From contig PAKU01000012.1 of assembly GCA_002706265.1 (NCBI GenBank), positions 1-64,000 on the forward strand: a DNA stretch of 64,000 nt, written 5' to 3'. Made by a program: the position numbers and the translations under genes. Below the pieces are notes generated by a model. It was given only the letters and a program-made list of their open reading frames with translations. It was not told the origin of the DNA and did no database searches. The stretch comes from Polycyclovorans sp. (GTDB lineage: Bacteria; Pseudomonadota; Gammaproteobacteria; Nevskiales; Nevskiaceae). Within the stretch, counting starts at the first letter, position 1. Each line of letters opens with the position of its first letter. Positions 44,506-52,674 of this stretch are shown here, piece after piece.

Positions 44506-47500
44506 CTACAGCTCTGCGCTGTGCTGTCCGCGTAGCGCTTCATACAGCTTCGCCGGCCCGAGCAGCACATCCTTGAGTCCCTGTCGTACCTTCTCGGAAT
44601 CGAGCGCCTGCTTGCTCATCGTCGTGTTAGCGGTCAGGGCATCCATGATGGCGTTCATCAACTCCTCATTGAGATTCGGGGAGTTGGCGAACTGCTCCTT
44701 CGAATTGTTCTGCGCCTGGGTGATCAAGACGGCCGATTCCATCAATTTGCCCTTCAGCACGTTGTTCACGTAGACCAGCTTGTCGTCGTCGCTCAGGTCG
44801 CCGTCGAACAGGTCGTTGACCCGGCTGATGATCTCGCCGAGATAGACCTTCTCCGGCTCGCGCACCTCGCCGCCGCCCGCCTCGGTCATTGGCCCTAACT
44901 TTGTGGCGTCGCCGTCGTACAGATTCAGGCTCTGCTTGCCGTGGCTACGAAGCTTGTGATGGGTGAGTACGACCTTCGACAAATCCACCCGCTCGCGCTC
45001 GCGGCCAAATTCCAGCAGCGGCAGCAGCCGCTTGAAAAAGATGGCCCGCTTTTCCAGCGCGGTGTTGCCGTAGTCGAAGATTTGCGACAGGAAGGCATAC
45101 ACCCGGCCAAAGGTGCCGATGTCGCGCTTGAACAGCGCCAGGGCGTTGAGCATGTTCTGTGCCGCCTGCTCGTCATTGGCGTCCTTGCTGTTTTGCGCCG
45201 CGATCAGCGACTGACGCGCGGCCGCGAATTGCTTGAGCAGCCGGTCTGCCACCGGCTCGATGGCCGCCAAAAGCGCCGCCTGCGTTCCGTGAGGATCCAG
45301 CTCGGCGCGCACGACCCGCTCCACCTCAAAGTCATCGTAATGACCGCTGGCGTCGAGCTTGGCGCGTAGGTCATAGACCAGATTGGGATCGGTCACCCCT
45401 TCCAGCTCGGCCGTGGCGTGATAGGTCTTGAACGCGGCCAGCACGTCCGCCGCCTCGTTGACGAAATCCAGCACGTAGGTGGTGTCTTTGCCGGGGTGCG
45501 CCCGATTCAGCCGCGACAGCGTCTGCACGGCCTGAATGCCTGCAAGCCGCTTGTCCACGTACATGCCGCAGAGCAAGGGCTGGTCAAACCCGGTCTGGAA
45601 CTTGTTGGCCACCAGCAGAATCTGGTGCTCGTCGGATGCAAAGGCTTCGCGGATGTCGCGGCCTCGCAGGCCGGGATTCAGCATTTTGCTGTGCTCGGTG
45701 AACGGCTCATCGCCGGATTCTTTGTCGCTCACCTCGCCCGAGAACGCCACCAGCGCACTCAGCGGATATCGCTCCTGCTTGATGTAGCGCTCCATCGCCA
45801 ACTGCCAGCGCACTGCCTCAAGTCGGCTTGCCACCACCACCATCGCCTTGGCCTGACCATTGAGCAGCGGCGCCACGTTTTCGCGGAAGTGCTCCACCAC
45901 GATCTGCACTTTCTGGCTGATGTTGTACGGATGCAGTCGCACCCAGCGCATCAGCCCCTTCATGGCCTCGTTGCGCGTCACCTCCGTCTCGTCCCACTCC
46001 TTGCCCTCGTTGGCCAGCTTGAAGGCGAGACGGTACGGGGTGTAATTGCGCAATACGTCGAGGATGAAGCCCTCCTCAATCGCCTGACGCATGGAATACA
46101 CATGGAACGGCGCGGGCTTGTTGTCGTCTCCGGCAGGCCGTTCGGGGTGCGGCCGCCGCCCAAACAGCTCCAGCGTCTTGGCTTTGGGGGTCGCGGTAAA
46201 CGCCACGTAGGTGATGCCGGACTCTGCTGCACGCGCCGCCATCTGCGCTGCCAGCACGTCCTCGGTGCTCACCTCGCCGCCGTCGGCAAGCTCGCGCAGT
46301 TCTTCAGTCGAGAGCACCTGCTTGAGCTTGGACGCCGCCTCGCCGGTCTGTGAGCTGTGCGCCTCGTCTGCGATCACAGCAAACCGCTTGCCCTGGGCGG
46401 CGGCCAACTCCTGTACGGCCTTCAAGGCATGGGGGAAGGTCTGAATTGTGCACACCACGATCTTCTTGTTGCCCGACAGCGCCTCGGCCAACTGAGCACT
46501 CTTGGCGCCTGCCTCGTTGGTGATGGTGGCGACCACGCCCGAGGTGCGCTGAAAATCAAAGATCGCTTCCTGCAACTGGCTGTCGAGCACGTTGCGATCG
46601 CTCACCACCAGAATTGTGTCGAACAGCTTCTGGTGCTGCGCGTCGTGCAGGTCGGCCAGAAAGTGCGCGCTCCAGGCAATGGAATTGGTCTTGCCCGAGC
46701 CTGCCGAATGCTGGATCAGGTACTTCTGCCCTGCCCCGTCGGCCAGCACGGAAGCGACCAGCGTTCGCGTGGCATCCAACTGGTGATAGCGGGGAAAGAT
46801 CACCGAGCGAATCTTCTTCTTGCTGTCCCGCAGCGTGACCAGATAGCGACCGATGATCTCCAGCCAGCTTTCACGCGCCCACACCTGCTCCCACAGGTAG
46901 GCGGTGCGATACCCCGCCGCGTTCACCGGGTTACCCGCCGCGCCCTCATTGCCCTGGTTGAACGGCAGAAAGCGCGTGGCAGGTCCTGCAAGCTGGGTGG
47001 TCATCATCACCTCGCTGCTGCTCACCGCGAAGTGCACCAGCGCGCCGCGCGGGAAGTCCAGTAGCGGCTCGGTGGCCGACTGCCCCTTGGGCCGGGGCTG
47101 GCGGTCAAAGCGATACTGGTCCACCGCATCGTTCACCGACTGCGTGAAGTCAGTTTTCAGCTCAACGGTGGCCACCGCAATGCCGTTGAGGAACAGCACC
47201 AGATCAATCGCGTTCTCAACGTGCAGGGAGTAGCGCACCTGCCGCACCACGCGCAGGCGGTTGGCCTCGTACTTGGTCACGATCTCGGGGTTGATGCCCA
47301 TCGCCGGTTTGAATTGCGCCATGGCCAGCGGCTGCCGTAGCCCCATCATTTCGATGCCGTGACGCATCACGTCCAACGTGCCGCGGTCATCCATCTGCTT
47401 GCGCAGCCGGTCCAGCAACACCGCTTCAGCCGCCGCCCCGTGGCTCTTGCTCAGCGCCTCCCAGGCCAGCGGCTGCGAGGTCTGCACCCATACAACGACA

Positions 47501-47625
47501 TCTTCTGGGAACAAGGCCCGAGTCCGGTCATAGCGGGCGGCATCGCCCTCGTCGTAGTGCCAGCCCTGTGCGGCCAGGTGGGCACAGACATCGTTCTCGA
47601 ACGCAATTTCCTTGTGCAGACTCAC
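44506..47625 (-). CDS. hsdR: Type I restriction enzyme, R subunit
   Basis: 1039 residues from GTG 47625 with GGGGGA upstream. The N-terminal nuclease has the PD-(D/E)xK region IDLVLFLNGIAVATVELKTDF. The SF2 helicase motor has Walker A QHSAGSGKTNSIAWSAHFL near residue 310, DEAHSSQTGEA (DEAH box) near 420, VAFTATPKAKTLELFG, and KFQTGFDQPLLCGMYVDKRLAG. It translocates and cuts unmodified DNA as part of the HsdRMS complex. It is separated from hsdM/hsdS by about 2 kb of toxin-antitoxin genes. Confidence 0.95.
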   Translation of the reverse strand: MSLHKEIAFENDVCAHLAAQGWHYDEGDAARYDRTRALFPEDVVVWVQTSQPLAWEALSKSHGAAAEAVLLDRLRKQMDDRGTLDVMRHGIEMMGLRQPLAMAQFKPAMGINPEIVTKYEANRLRVVRQVRYSLHVENAIDLVLFLNGIAVATVELKTDFTQSVNDAVDQYRFDRQPRPKGQSATEPLLDFPRGALVHFAVSSSEVMMTTQLAGPATRFLPFNQGNEGAAGNPVNAAGYRTAYLWEQVWARESWLEIIGRYLVTLRDSKKKIRSVIFPRYHQLDATRTLVASVLADGAGQKYLIQHSAGSGKTNSIAWSAHFLADLHDAQHQKLFDTILVVSDRNVLDSQLQEAIFDFQRTSGVVATITNEAGAKSAQLAEALSGNKKIVVCTIQTFPHALKAVQELAAAQGKRFAVIADEAHSSQTGEAASKLKQVLSTEELRELADGGEVSTEDVLAAQMAARAAESGITYVAFTATPKAKTLELFGRRPHPERPAGDDNKPAPFHVYSMRQAIEEGFILDVLRNYTPYRLAFKLANEGKEWDETEVTRNEAMKGLMRWVRLHPYNISQKVQIVVEHFRENVAPLLNGQAKAMVVVASRLEAVRWQLAMERYIKQERYPLSALVAFSGEVSDKESGDEPFTEHSKMLNPGLRGRDIREAFASDEHQILLVANKFQTGFDQPLLCGMYVDKRLAGIQAVQTLSRLNRAHPGKDTTYVLDFVNEAADVLAAFKTYHATAELEGVTDPNLVYDLRAKLDASGHYDDFEVERVVRAELDPHGTQAALLAAIEPVADRLLKQFAAARQSLIAAQNSKDANDEQAAQNMLNALALFKRDIGTFGRVYAFLSQIFDYGNTALEKRAIFFKRLLPLLEFGRERERVDLSKVVLTHHKLRSHGKQSLNLYDGDATKLGPMTEAGGGEVREPEKVYLGEIISRVNDLFDGDLSDDDKLVYVNNVLKGKLMESAVLITQAQNNSKEQFANSPNLNEELMNAIMDALTANTTMSKQALDSEKVRQGLKDVLLGPAKLYEALRGQHSAEL

Positions 47626-47796
47626 CCGGCATCCCCCATTGTTCTAATCAGTCTCTGGTGTTTTTAGCGCCAGCATCATTTCAAGGTGCTGCACAAAAGG
47701 CTACGGGATCTGGCCGGCGCGTCAGTCGATCTGTTCCCAGCCGCTCCGGGGCGTCCTGAGTGACGAGGCGCCCCTGGGGATTGATGACCGTGACCC

Positions 47797-48063
47797 TCAG
47801 CGCCGTATCGCCGGTGAAAGGGTTAGCCCAAGCCCGCGCATCACGCGCAGCGCGACACCCAACGACACGCCAGAGCGTCCGTTTTCGAACGCAATGACCG
47901 TATCGCGCGAAACCCCGCACACCAACGCCAACTCGGCCTGCGTCATGCCCGCAGCAGTCCGTGCCGCACGTACGGTGTCGCACAAAGCCAATAGATCGGT
48001 GTCGGTTCCGCGCTTGGCATGTCTGCGGGGTACCGGTGCAATAGGCGGCCTGATTGGTTTCAC
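47797..48063 (-). CDS. XRE-family helix-turn-helix regulator
   Basis: 88 residues from GTG 48063. The helix-turn-helix DTVRAARTAAGMTQAELALVCGVSRDTVIAFENGRSGVSL is HipB-like. No HipA or other toxin follows it on the minus strand; 47626-47796 shows no convincing gene. It may be an orphan antitoxin or the hsdR regulator. The inverted repeat at 48090-48109, 27 bp upstream of its start, is a candidate autoregulatory operator. Confidence 0.75.
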   Translation of the reverse strand: MKPIRPPIAPVPRRHAKRGTDTDLLALCDTVRAARTAAGMTQAELALVCGVSRDTVIAFENGRSGVSLGVALRVMRGLGLTLSPAIRR

Positions 48064-48089
48064 GTCGGCGTTTGTTCAGCACAGTCAAA

Positions 48090-48109
48090 AAGTCGGGAAA
48101 TACCGACTT
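48090..48109. promoter_or_regulatory. Inverted repeat upstream of the XRE regulator
   Basis: Seven-bp arms AAGTCGG / CCGACTT with a 6-base spacer lie in the divergent space between the XRE gene and the DUF433 antitoxin gene. Two further short repeats follow (CCAAC / GTTGG at 48130-48145 and AACGAC / GTCGTT at 48151-48169). Confidence 0.45.
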
Positions 48110-48233
48110 GCTCAGTTTTTACACAATTTCCAACCACAATGTTGGCGATTAACGACTTTCGATGTCGTTGAACTGGCCAAGGCTTGGAGTTGGTACGATG
48201 CCGACCGCTCAGTTTTTGATAGGCGCGCGCACC

Positions 48234-48911
48234 ATGCCTAAAACCGATATTCGCGATCAGCCCGCCTACACCCTCGCCGAGGCGGCCCGATACCTCAAAG
48301 TTGCACCCGCGACGCTTCGCTCATGGGTCATCGGCCGCACCTACCCGAAAGGCAGCGGTCTCGCGCATGCCAGCGCACTGATTGACCCCGCTCACAATCC
48401 GCCACCCACGCTGTCGTTTTGGAACCTCATCGAGGCCCATGTGCTGCGCTCACTTCGCACCGACCATGGGGTGTCGATGGATGCGCTGCGCAAATCAATC
48501 AAGTACGCCCAGCACACGCTCAAGATCGACCGACTGCTGCTGCGAACCGAGTTGCGCACAGACGGCGGGCGATTGCTGCTCGAGCGGTACGGCGAGTTAA
48601 TCGAACTTTCAGCCTCGGGGCAGATGGCCATACGGCGCACCTTCAATGAGCACCTTGCCCGAGTTGACTGGGACGAGTGGCAGTTCCCAGTTCGTCTGTA
48701 CCCGTTTGCGGGCGTGACCCAGAGAGATCGTCCGGTCTCCATCGACCCCCAGGTCGCGTTCGGCCGCCCCACCCTCAATGGTAAGGGTGTCACCACCGCG
48801 ACCATCGCAAGTCGCATTGATGCGGGTGAGTTGGTGGCCGATATCGCAGACGACTATGACCTCACAGAGCAGGACATCGAGGAGGCAGTGCTCTACGAGC
48901 GGGCGGCATGA
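48234..48911 (+). CDS. DUF433-containing antitoxin with N-terminal helix-turn-helix
   Basis: About 225 residues from ATG 48234. The N-terminal part (YTLAEAARYLKVAPATLRSWVIG) is MerR/excisionase-like, and the C-terminal part (DPQVAFGRPTLNGKGVTTATIASRIDAGE, DYDLTEQDIEEAVLYE) is DUF433. DUF433 proteins are usual antitoxins to PIN-like DUF5615 nucleases, and the next gene encodes such a protein with a 4-bp overlap. It is on the opposite strand to the surrounding hsd genes. Confidence 0.85.
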   Translation: MPKTDIRDQPAYTLAEAARYLKVAPATLRSWVIGRTYPKGSGLAHASALIDPAHNPPPTLSFWNLIEAHVLRSLRTDHGVSMDALRKSIKYAQHTLKIDRLLLRTELRTDGGRLLLERYGELIELSASGQMAIRRTFNEHLARVDWDEWQFPVRLYPFAGVTQRDRPVSIDPQVAFGRPTLNGKGVTTATIASRIDAGELVADIADDYDLTEQDIEEAVLYERAA

Positions 48912-49345
48912 CGCCGACCTTCTTTACTGACTACAACCTTGGCAAGCGCTTTCCAGCGCGGCTCGCCGAGGCAGGCATCGATGTAGAGCCCCACATTCAA
49001 CATTTTCGCCAAGACTGCCCAGACGAAGACTGGCTGGCAGAGATCGGAAGGCGCGGCTGGGTGGCGCTCACCCACGACCGGCGCATTCGCTACAAGCCCA
49101 ACGAGCTTGCAGCGGTGATGCAACACCGCGTGGCGCTGCTGGTCATCATTGGCGATGCCCCGTTTCCAGAATTGGCCGACGCTTTTGTGGCGACATTGCC
49201 GCGAGTCCTCAGCTTCATTGAGGGGCACAGGCCGCCGTACATCGCCAAGGTCTATCGACCCTCGGCAACCGAGGCGGCGGCCAACAACAAAGCGCCTGGG
49301 CGAGTCGAACTCTGGCACCCCAGGGACAGTCGTAACGGGCGCTGA
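48908..49345 (+). CDS. PIN-like toxin (DUF5615-type), partner of the DUF433 protein
   Basis: 145 residues. FFTDYNLGKRFPARLAEAGIDVEPH is the DUF5615/PIN-like start with the first acidic residue, CPDEDWLAEIGRRGWVALTHDRRIRYKPNE carries the D-E-x-W and T-x-D-x-x-I motifs. Predicted ribonuclease toxin. The 4-bp ATGA overlap with the antitoxin is typical of type II systems. Confidence 0.85.
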   Translation: MTPTFFTDYNLGKRFPARLAEAGIDVEPHIQHFRQDCPDEDWLAEIGRRGWVALTHDRRIRYKPNELAAVMQHRVALLVIIGDAPFPELADAFVATLPRVLSFIEGHRPPYIAKVYRPSATEAAANNKAPGRVELWHPRDSRNGR

Positions 49346-49352
49346 TAGGCCA

Positions 49353-49916
49353 TCACACTGGATGTGGCGTATCTGGGCGACCACCCTGCTGAATGATCAG
49401 TGCCCGGCGAAGCGCCCGGTATAGCGAGTTCAGTTCGTCCCGAAGCTCACTGACACGCACATAGGTCTCTGGTGGAATTCCCGAACGTCCATTGCCCTTT
49501 CCTTGGTACTTGTCTTCGCCGTAGCGGAAGGCTTCAGATGTGGGATCAATCTTCGCCAGCTCATGCAGCCGCTTGATGATCCACGCTGGAACCACCTGGT
49601 CGTGCTGCTGCTTCACAAAGGTGACGAGATCACCCGCGAGGGCATCGAGGCGGTGGTGAGACCCGCCACCGAGGATGCACTTCATGACCAATTCCAGGGC
49701 GTGTCGGTAAAGGAACAGCACCGGGTACGCGACTTCGTAATCGGCCACTTCCTGTTGGTCGATGCGGTTGATCAGCAGATTGGCTGCGCGGAAATACTGA
49801 TCCGCCATCTCGGCACGATCAATCATGCCCATTGGCCCCAAAAGAAACCCGTGCGGCTGAGAAAACCCATCTTCGCGCTCATCGCCCTCGCCGGGATCCC
49901 GAAATAACGGCTTCAT
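49353..49916 (-). CDS. HEPN-like protein of unknown function in the hsd island
   Basis: 187 residues, unassigned. The helical core EVADYEVAYPVLFLYRHALELVMKCIL followed by SHHRLDALAGDLVTFVK resembles HEPN-type folds, which carry an R-x4-6-H ribonuclease motif, but the spacing here is not classical. It starts 7 bp after the hsdS stop on the same strand, so it is probably the last gene of the hsdM-hsdS transcript. It could be a defence accessory nuclease or an antitoxin-like partner; evidence is weak. Confidence 0.55.
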   Translation of the reverse strand: MKPLFRDPGEGDEREDGFSQPHGFLLGPMGMIDRAEMADQYFRAANLLINRIDQQEVADYEVAYPVLFLYRHALELVMKCILGGGSHHRLDALAGDLVTFVKQQHDQVVPAWIIKRLHELAKIDPTSEAFRYGEDKYQGKGNGRSGIPPETYVRVSELRDELNSLYRALRRALIIQQGGRPDTPHPV

Positions 49917-49923
49917 GCGCCAG

Positions 49924-51189
49924 TCATGCTGGCGCGAGACCCCGCACGTCGATCTGGCCGGTGACGGCGGCGGAGATCAGGGCGCTGCGGCGTTCTTTGA
50001 GGAGGGTGATGCCCGAGTAGGATTTTTGGATCAAAAGCTCAAAAGATTGCCCGCCAACCCTTAGATGAGCAGCGATCTGCTCCTGCTCAACTAAGGGTGG
50101 AAATACCCCAAAAACTTTCATCAGGTTCTGAATTGAAAGGCGGGGCAGGCCAGCACCTTTTACAAATTGGTCAACCTGATTTTGGACGGCATCGCTCTGG
50201 CACAGACAATCGAGAAACTCTGAGTTCAGAAGGCGGGCTTCGGGGCGCATGATGATAAGAGACGAGGCGACCACGAAGTCTCGCTCCTCTCGAACAACCA
50301 CAGTTCGCCCGATCGTTCCGTCCTTGCTGAAAAGAACATCACCGACTAAAGGCTTGCAGCCTGTTCGCACAAGATATTCATAACTGCTGGCGGATGTCAT
50401 GAGAGCGCCTTCAAAGCAGACGGCACCATCGACCAAATCGCGCGTCGACACAAAATGAAATAAACCTCCCTCAGTCTCAGGGGATATGTGCGCGCCATCC
50501 GTAATGACAGACGTCATACGCTTCAACTGGCCAACCTCCCAATGCGCCGGCACATCCCCCAGCCACTCGATGCCGGAGGGTTTCATCGGGGCGTCGGGGT
50601 TAAGCCCCTTGGTGACGGCGTGGGAGATGACGGCCTGCCGCTTTTCCTTGAGCAGGGCGATGAGCGTTTCCTGCTCGGCCACCAGCGCGTCGATCTTCGC
50701 CGTCTCGCGGTCGAGGAAGGCGGCGATGGCGGTTTGTTCGCCGTGTGCTGGTACTGGAACCCAAAGATTGCCGATCGCTTCTACTGCAAGGCCGGGTTGC
50801 GCTGCTGAGACCGAATACTGGTTGAGGTTCATCGCGCGTAGCGTTTCACCCAACCAGATCGGGTCAGCGCCGTTGCACGGAGTTGCGACTACAGCGTGCT
50901 CTGACGCCCAGAACTTGCCGCGCGCGTAGTTAACGTTTCCGCAGAGCGCGCCCTGTCGGCCAATCAACGGTAGAAACCCTTCGTGCGTATAGCTCCGGGT
51001 GTATCCGCGTAGACCGTTCCCGCCGAATACAGGGAACTCGCCATCTTCACCAATATCGTCGCTGCTTATTGAATCGCCGCTGCGCAGTGTCGTGACGCGC
51101 TTGATTTGCATCACTTGCCAATGCGCTGGCACCGCCCCCAACCACTCCACCCCACTGTCCTTGTACTCGGGATATCGCGGAAAGCTCAT
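49924..51189 (-). CDS. hsdS: Type I restriction enzyme, specificity subunit
   Basis: 421 residues from ATG 51189, overlapping the doc stop by 4 bp. Two target-recognition domains each start with a conserved element (VEWLGAVPAHWQVMQIKRV and IEWLGDVPAHWEVGQLKRM) and end in a coiled-coil spacer (TLIALLKEKRQAVISHAVTKG and LLKERRSALISAAVTGQIDVRG). This two-domain layout sets a bipartite recognition site. Highly variable between the conserved parts, as expected. Confidence 0.95.
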   Translation of the reverse strand: MSFPRYPEYKDSGVEWLGAVPAHWQVMQIKRVTTLRSGDSISSDDIGEDGEFPVFGGNGLRGYTRSYTHEGFLPLIGRQGALCGNVNYARGKFWASEHAVVATPCNGADPIWLGETLRAMNLNQYSVSAAQPGLAVEAIGNLWVPVPAHGEQTAIAAFLDRETAKIDALVAEQETLIALLKEKRQAVISHAVTKGLNPDAPMKPSGIEWLGDVPAHWEVGQLKRMTSVITDGAHISPETEGGLFHFVSTRDLVDGAVCFEGALMTSASSYEYLVRTGCKPLVGDVLFSKDGTIGRTVVVREERDFVVASSLIIMRPEARLLNSEFLDCLCQSDAVQNQVDQFVKGAGLPRLSIQNLMKVFGVFPPLVEQEQIAAHLRVGGQSFELLIQKSYSGITLLKERRSALISAAVTGQIDVRGLAPA

Positions 51190-51626
51190 GCGAGGCCGCC
51201 CAGCGCGTCGATCAGTTCGAGCTTGAGGGCTTCGTCGTAGTCGTCCCCCGCGCACAGGGCGGTGAGCAGTTTCAGCAGCAGGTCCTTGGAGATGCGGCTT
51301 TCGGCCACCCAGACGACGATGTTTTCCATCTCATAGATGAACCGCGTGGCCAGCCAGTCGTAGCCGTTGAGCTCCAGAAAGTAGGCGCCCAGCGCGATGC
51401 TGGATCGCTTGTTCCCATCGTTGAAACAGTGGAACTTGATGACGGAAAACACCAGGTGCGTCAGCTTGTCCGGCAGTTCGGGGTAGTAGTCGTCGTTCTG
51501 TATGTGTTCGAGCACGCTGGCCAATGCGCCAGTGTCGCGGTTGCCGGGCATGCCGCCGCTGATCTCGATCACCTGATCATGTGTGCGGATGGCGTGTGCC
51601 AGATCGAAGTAGAAGTGGGCGGCCAT
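51186..51626 (-). CDS. doc: Doc/Fic-family death-on-curing toxin
   Basis: 146 residues. The Fic motif HCFNDGNKRS lies at residues 66-75, matching H-x-F-x-D-G-N-K-R of Doc, which phosphorylates EF-Tu in the phage P1 system. No Phd-like antitoxin lies beside it; the upstream neighbour is a 334-residue DNA-binding protein 3 bp away. It is embedded between hsdM and hsdS, so it should be co-expressed with the methylase. Confidence 0.9.
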   Translation of the reverse strand: MAAHFYFDLAHAIRTHDQVIEISGGMPGNRDTGALASVLEHIQNDDYYPELPDKLTHLVFSVIKFHCFNDGNKRSSIALGAYFLELNGYDWLATRFIYEMENIVVWVAESRISKDLLLKLLTALCAGDDYDEALKLELIDALGGLA

Positions 51627-51629
51627 GAA

Positions 51630-52634
51630 TCAGCGGTCCTTCAGCCGCTTGAAGACCTCTTCTGTGTCTTTAAGACGCTCCTCGAGCGATTTGCTGGTTT
51701 TGCCCAAAAACTGCTCAAAGTCTTCTCTTGGAACGGCCTTGATGTATTCCTCTAGCCGCTGATGCAGGGCTTCACGGAAATGCAGGTGACGACTGGCCAT
51801 CTTGGTACGGGCGCTCTGGAGCTGCGGCGCCCACAGCGGCATGGATTCGAAATCGGCAAACATCTGCTCGGTTTCGGCCTGGGTGAGCTTGCGACCAACT
51901 GCCTGACTCTTGCGCGTCAGTTCATGGGCCAGACCGGTTTCGAAGCTGGCGATAAGCAGCAACACCTCGGCGTACATGGTGTCGCGAGGTTTTTCACGAT
52001 CTTCCAGTTGCAGCACCTTGCGGTATTCACGGGCATTTTCTTTGAAGATGCTCTGGTAGATGCGGTCTGTGAACAGGGCGTATTTGTAGTTGCCCATGTC
52101 GACACATTGGCTCAGCGCGCTGGTGAATTCCTTGCGATGCTGACTTTCCTGATAGGCATTGATGAGGTAGTCAGCGCTGCGCTGATTGATGTACTTGGTG
52201 TGGCCACCACTGCGTTCTGCCAGGGTATCGAGCACGATGTCCAGCATTCGGGCACGCAGGGCGCGGGCGCGCTCGCTTTCGACGAGCAACATGCCAAGGT
52301 TGAGCACGGCGCGGAGAGTGAAGAAGCCGAGCTGGGTGGTTTTGCTCCCCGCATTGATGAGGGGACCAAACTGTAACTGCATGTTTTTAAGATGTTTTCC
52401 GCGCATTAAAACGTAGCCGTTATGGCGAAGTTCGGCGTCGTTAGCGGCCAAATAGCGGTCCAGCGTGCTGTCGTCTATGTCATATAAATCAGCCACTTGG
52501 CGTCGTGTGAGGTAGTACTCCCCCTCAAATTCCAAGGCTGGCAGGTTGAGGCTGTTCTGAATTTTTTCCAGTGCGTAGGGATTGTTCAGAATGTTCTGCC
52601 GATCCACGCTGGACACGGTCAAATCGCGGTTCAT
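51630..52634 (-). CDS. Antirepressor-like DNA-binding protein, candidate Doc partner
   Basis: 334 residues. The N-terminal part (LEFEGEYYLTRRQVADLYDIDDSTLDRYLAAN) looks like a phage ORF6N/KilA-type DNA-binding start, and FFTLRAVLNLGMLLVESERARALRARMLDIVLDTL resembles phage antirepressor domains. The C-terminal third is highly charged with coiled-coil character. Similar genes are often found between hsdM and hsdS together with Doc. Its tight coupling to doc (3 bp) suggests it neutralises or regulates the toxin; not proven. Confidence 0.65.
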   Translation of the reverse strand: MNRDLTVSSVDRQNILNNPYALEKIQNSLNLPALEFEGEYYLTRRQVADLYDIDDSTLDRYLAANDAELRHNGYVLMRGKHLKNMQLQFGPLINAGSKTTQLGFFTLRAVLNLGMLLVESERARALRARMLDIVLDTLAERSGGHTKYINQRSADYLINAYQESQHRKEFTSALSQCVDMGNYKYALFTDRIYQSIFKENAREYRKVLQLEDREKPRDTMYAEVLLLIASFETGLAHELTRKSQAVGRKLTQAETEQMFADFESMPLWAPQLQSARTKMASRHLHFREALHQRLEEYIKAVPREDFEQFLGKTSKSLEERLKDTEEVFKRLKDR

Positions 52635-52674
52635 GGTGTGGCTCCTACACAGCGGCGGCTGAGGTTTAAGCGTC

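Noticed and set aside
47626-47796. Toxin partner (HipA-like) after the XRE regulator
   Set aside because: The minus-strand frames here are short, unlike any toxin, and have no start signals.
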